Part shown: in pieces, positions 8,764 to 10,253 of the stretch
How positions within the stretch are numbered: position 1 is the stretch's first letter
Layout of the letters: the number at the start of each line of letters is the position of its first letter
Origin: Irineochytrium annulatum
Taxonomy: Eukaryota > Chytridiomycota > Chytridiomycetes > Chytridiales > Chytridiaceae
Direction: 5' to 3'
NCBI GenBank assembly: GCA_027600665.1
Contig: JADGJL010001090.1
Location: 1-10,253, forward strand
DNA: 10,253 nucleotides
Notes under the pieces: generated by a model
The model's input: only the letters and a program-made list of their open reading frames with translations
Database searches by the model: none
What the model was told of the DNA's origin: nothing
Program-made: the position numbers and the translations under genes

Positions 8764-9403
8764 CTTGAGGACACAATTTGGCGTCGAGGCTGGTCAAGCT
8801 TAGCAACGTAACGATCAGGGAGGCCAACGATCAATGGGCAGATGATCTCGTCTGTCGAAGTTAAGGGGAGTTGCAATAAGGCAGTATCATGCCCGCGCCA
8901 AGTCGTTAGATTGTGGCTGGTGTTAATAAAATGAGTCAATTACATCCATGTCGCGGTGTCGTTGCCGCTGCGGTTGCCGGTGGTGTGTGTGGGGCATACC
9001 AACAGCGAGCGGGATTGCACCCGCCTAGTTGGCAGCGACGCAAGTCCGGCTGGCTTACAGAAGCTAAACGGGTAAGTCCCCTGCGCATTAGTCACAAAGA
9101 GCTCAGCCCATTATCGAAGGTCGGCTGAGGTAACGCCAATCCGCGCTCTGGTATGCATGCTGCCACAAGCATGGAACATAAATAGGATACGAGAAGTCAG
9201 CGTATAATTTTTAACCAGTGGGAGTAGACTTAGACACCCGCCAGATAAAACGCGTGCGTTTCCTGCTGAATAGCCTTTGCTGCTGACGTGCTGCTACCAG
9301 TCCAGTCGCTACAAATGGATGGTGGTAGGGGTGCGACGCGATACCATCGGTGTCAGAAGGTCCTCTGGTAGCCCTTGCAGCCCTCATCGCAAACACAGCT
9401 AAG
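8764..9403. other. Intergenic region, putative upstream region of the 9722 gene
   Basis: Mixed-composition DNA without a credible gene; the short ORFs here (8913-9128 plus, 9211-9396 minus) have no domain or splice support. It contains a TGAGTCA heptamer (8932-8938), a CCAAT box and a TATA-like element (9136-9184), and a TGACGTG-containing stretch near 9283. Short ORFs starting at ATGs 9314 and 9318 would lie in the leader if transcription begins after the TATA-like element. Confidence 0.4.
9136..9184 (+). promoter_or_regulatory. CCAAT box plus TATA-like element
   Basis: CCAAT at 9136-9140 is followed 37 bp later by ATAAATA at 9178-9184. The order and spacing suit a core promoter firing rightwards, which would start transcripts near 9210 and give a leader of about 0.5 kb before the ATG at 9722. 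Such short motifs occur by chance, so this rests mainly on position. Confidence 0.3.
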
Positions 9404-9930
9404 ATGAGAACCGGAGTATACGAGATGCGTCAAACGCACGACTTCACCTTTCCGGAAGACGCACGCCGTTGCCGCTTGCTGCTGATACCCGTGCCACCAG
9501 TCGTCCAGAGTAAGTTTTTTCGCTCATTTTTCGTCTTGTGTCTTTCTTACCCGATCCTTCTTTCATTCTGCCTTTCTAATTAGCGTTCAAAACAATGTCC
9601 GTCCTTCCCCTGAGGCATATTACCGCCAGATACCGGGAGAGACCAACGGACATCGTTAAAAGAAGACGTGTGCCTACCCTCTCCGATCACGTCGACCTCG
9701 ATGCATTTTATCAGGACAAAGATGGACCTCCTTGCGTCCCTCCCCTACCTTCTCGAGCATTGCGACCAGCCTACCGCGTCGACTTCAACACCCGCGAGCT
9801 TCATGACCCCTCCCGCATCGCCATACGACGCCATCGTCAGGCCGGCCTCCACCAGTCCTTCCACTCAATCGGCAGTGGCGCCGCCCGCGATGATCCCGCT
9901 GGAAGCCATGCCGACGTTCGAGGACTTTGA
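9404..9930 (+). CDS. Spliced upstream ORF overlapping the next gene
   Basis: ATG 9404 opens a frame reaching a strong donor (GTAAGT, 9510) and, after a 74-bp T-rich intron ending CTAATTAG (9583), joins in frame to a stretch that runs to a TGA at 9928-9930. The result is 150 aa, with a second well-placed ATG at 9595 (AACAATG context). The product is Arg/His/Pro-rich without a recognisable domain. It overlaps the first 209 nt of the 9722 ORF in another frame. The intron itself is convincing (about 0.6). Whether the ORF is a real protein, a regulatory uORF on the 9722 transcript, or simply the spliced 5' leader cannot be settled here; I favour leader/uORF. Confidence 0.3.
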
Positions 9931-10253
9931 GGCCGCACAACTACAACTCGATGCCCTCTTGGACGCCATCCAGTCGTCTCTTCCGACCAACACCGTCCCA
10001 TATTCGGGCGCGACCCCTCACTTCCTGGCGCAACCCCAGGCCTCTCCAATTTCCCCCCTCCTTTCCGCTCCATTCGCCGACGACCACATCTTTAGCGCCC
10101 CGATCTCAACGCCTAACGGGGGGATCCCATCCGTGCACGTTCCCTTCCCCGGCCACGCTCTCCATTCCGTCCCATCGTGTCCCATGCCCTGCCCGGCGAG
10201 TGCACCCGCCCCCGCAACCCAACAACCGCCACCAAAGGGCGGGCCCGGGGGCG
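9722..10253 (+). CDS. Ser/Pro-rich N-terminus of a putative transcription factor (3' partial)
   Basis: From ATG 9722 (AAAGATGG context, purine at -3 and G at +4) the frame stays open to the window end (177 residues), so it has no stop here. The protein begins MDLLASLPYLLEHCDQP, then a Ser/Thr/Pro region containing MTPPASPYDA, then an acidic/aromatic/hydrophobic segment (PTFEDFEAAQLQLDALLDAI) resembling an activation domain, then a long Pro/Ser/Ala-rich stretch ending in PPPKGG. This composition is typical of the regulatory N-termini of fungal bZIP, GATA or zinc-finger factors, but no DNA-binding domain lies in the window, so the class is unproven. An ATG at 9701 is also in frame but has a poor context. 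The competing frame up to 9930 lacks this low-complexity pattern. Confidence 0.55.
   Translation, partial: MDLLASLPYLLEHCDQPTASTSTPASFMTPPASPYDAIVRPASTSPSTQSAVAPPAMIPLEAMPTFEDFEAAQLQLDALLDAIQSSLPTNTVPYSGATPHFLAQPQASPISPLLSAPFADDHIFSAPISTPNGGIPSVHVPFPGHALHSVPSCPMPCPASAPAPATQQPPPKGGPGG

Noticed and set aside
9009..9024. Small GCGGG/CCCGC hairpin resembling a T-arm
   Set aside because: The loop has no TTC motif and no cloverleaf forms around it; a 5-bp GC hairpin is expected by chance here.

Overview
The window looks like nuclear DNA of a filamentous or zoosporic fungus. Genes sit on both strands, are interrupted by short GT-AG introns (about 45-67 bp in the confident models, often with a CTNAC-like branch site just before the acceptor), and encode a Golgi tethering subunit, GPI-anchored wall-type proteins and a single-pass membrane SH3 protein. 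The GC-rich coding DNA, short introns and membrane-SH3 architecture suggest an early-diverging (chytrid-like) fungus. That placement is inference; the sequence contains no rRNA, tRNA or other lineage marker. I see no bacterial operon, CRISPR array, transposon or tRNA.

Layout. (1) 2-790 (+) is the 3' end of a membrane protein: Ser/Thr/Pro stalk, one transmembrane helix, a tail with polyproline ligands and a C-terminal SH3 domain. (2) 791-1793 is an AT- and pyrimidine-richer gap. (3) 1794-5065 (+) is a complete nine-exon gene for COG5, a subunit of the conserved oligomeric Golgi complex and the most secure identification here. (4) 5066-5821 has no convincing intact gene, but the minus strand carries a possible decayed reading frame. 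(5) 6019-7017 (+, five exons) and 7277-8144 (-, two exons) are a tail-to-tail pair of paralogous secreted, probably GPI-anchored proteins. They share ten cysteines with nearly identical spacing and have no intron position in common. (6) 8279-8763 (+) holds a frameshifted leucine-rich-repeat-like remnant. (7) 8764-9721 is a promoter and leader region with CCAAT and TATA-like elements, a likely intron and a long upstream ORF. (8) 9722-10253 (+) is the start of a gene running out of the window, whose Ser/Pro-rich N-terminus with acidic/hydrophobic patches suggests a transcription factor.

The genes do not form a pathway: COG5 works in retrograde Golgi traffic, the cysteine-rich pair belongs to the secreted or cell-surface compartment, and the SH3 protein would act at the plasma membrane. 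The most novel item is the ten-cysteine GPI-protein family, followed by the SH3 protein carrying candidate ligands for its own domain and the transcription-factor-like gene with an overlapping upstream ORF.
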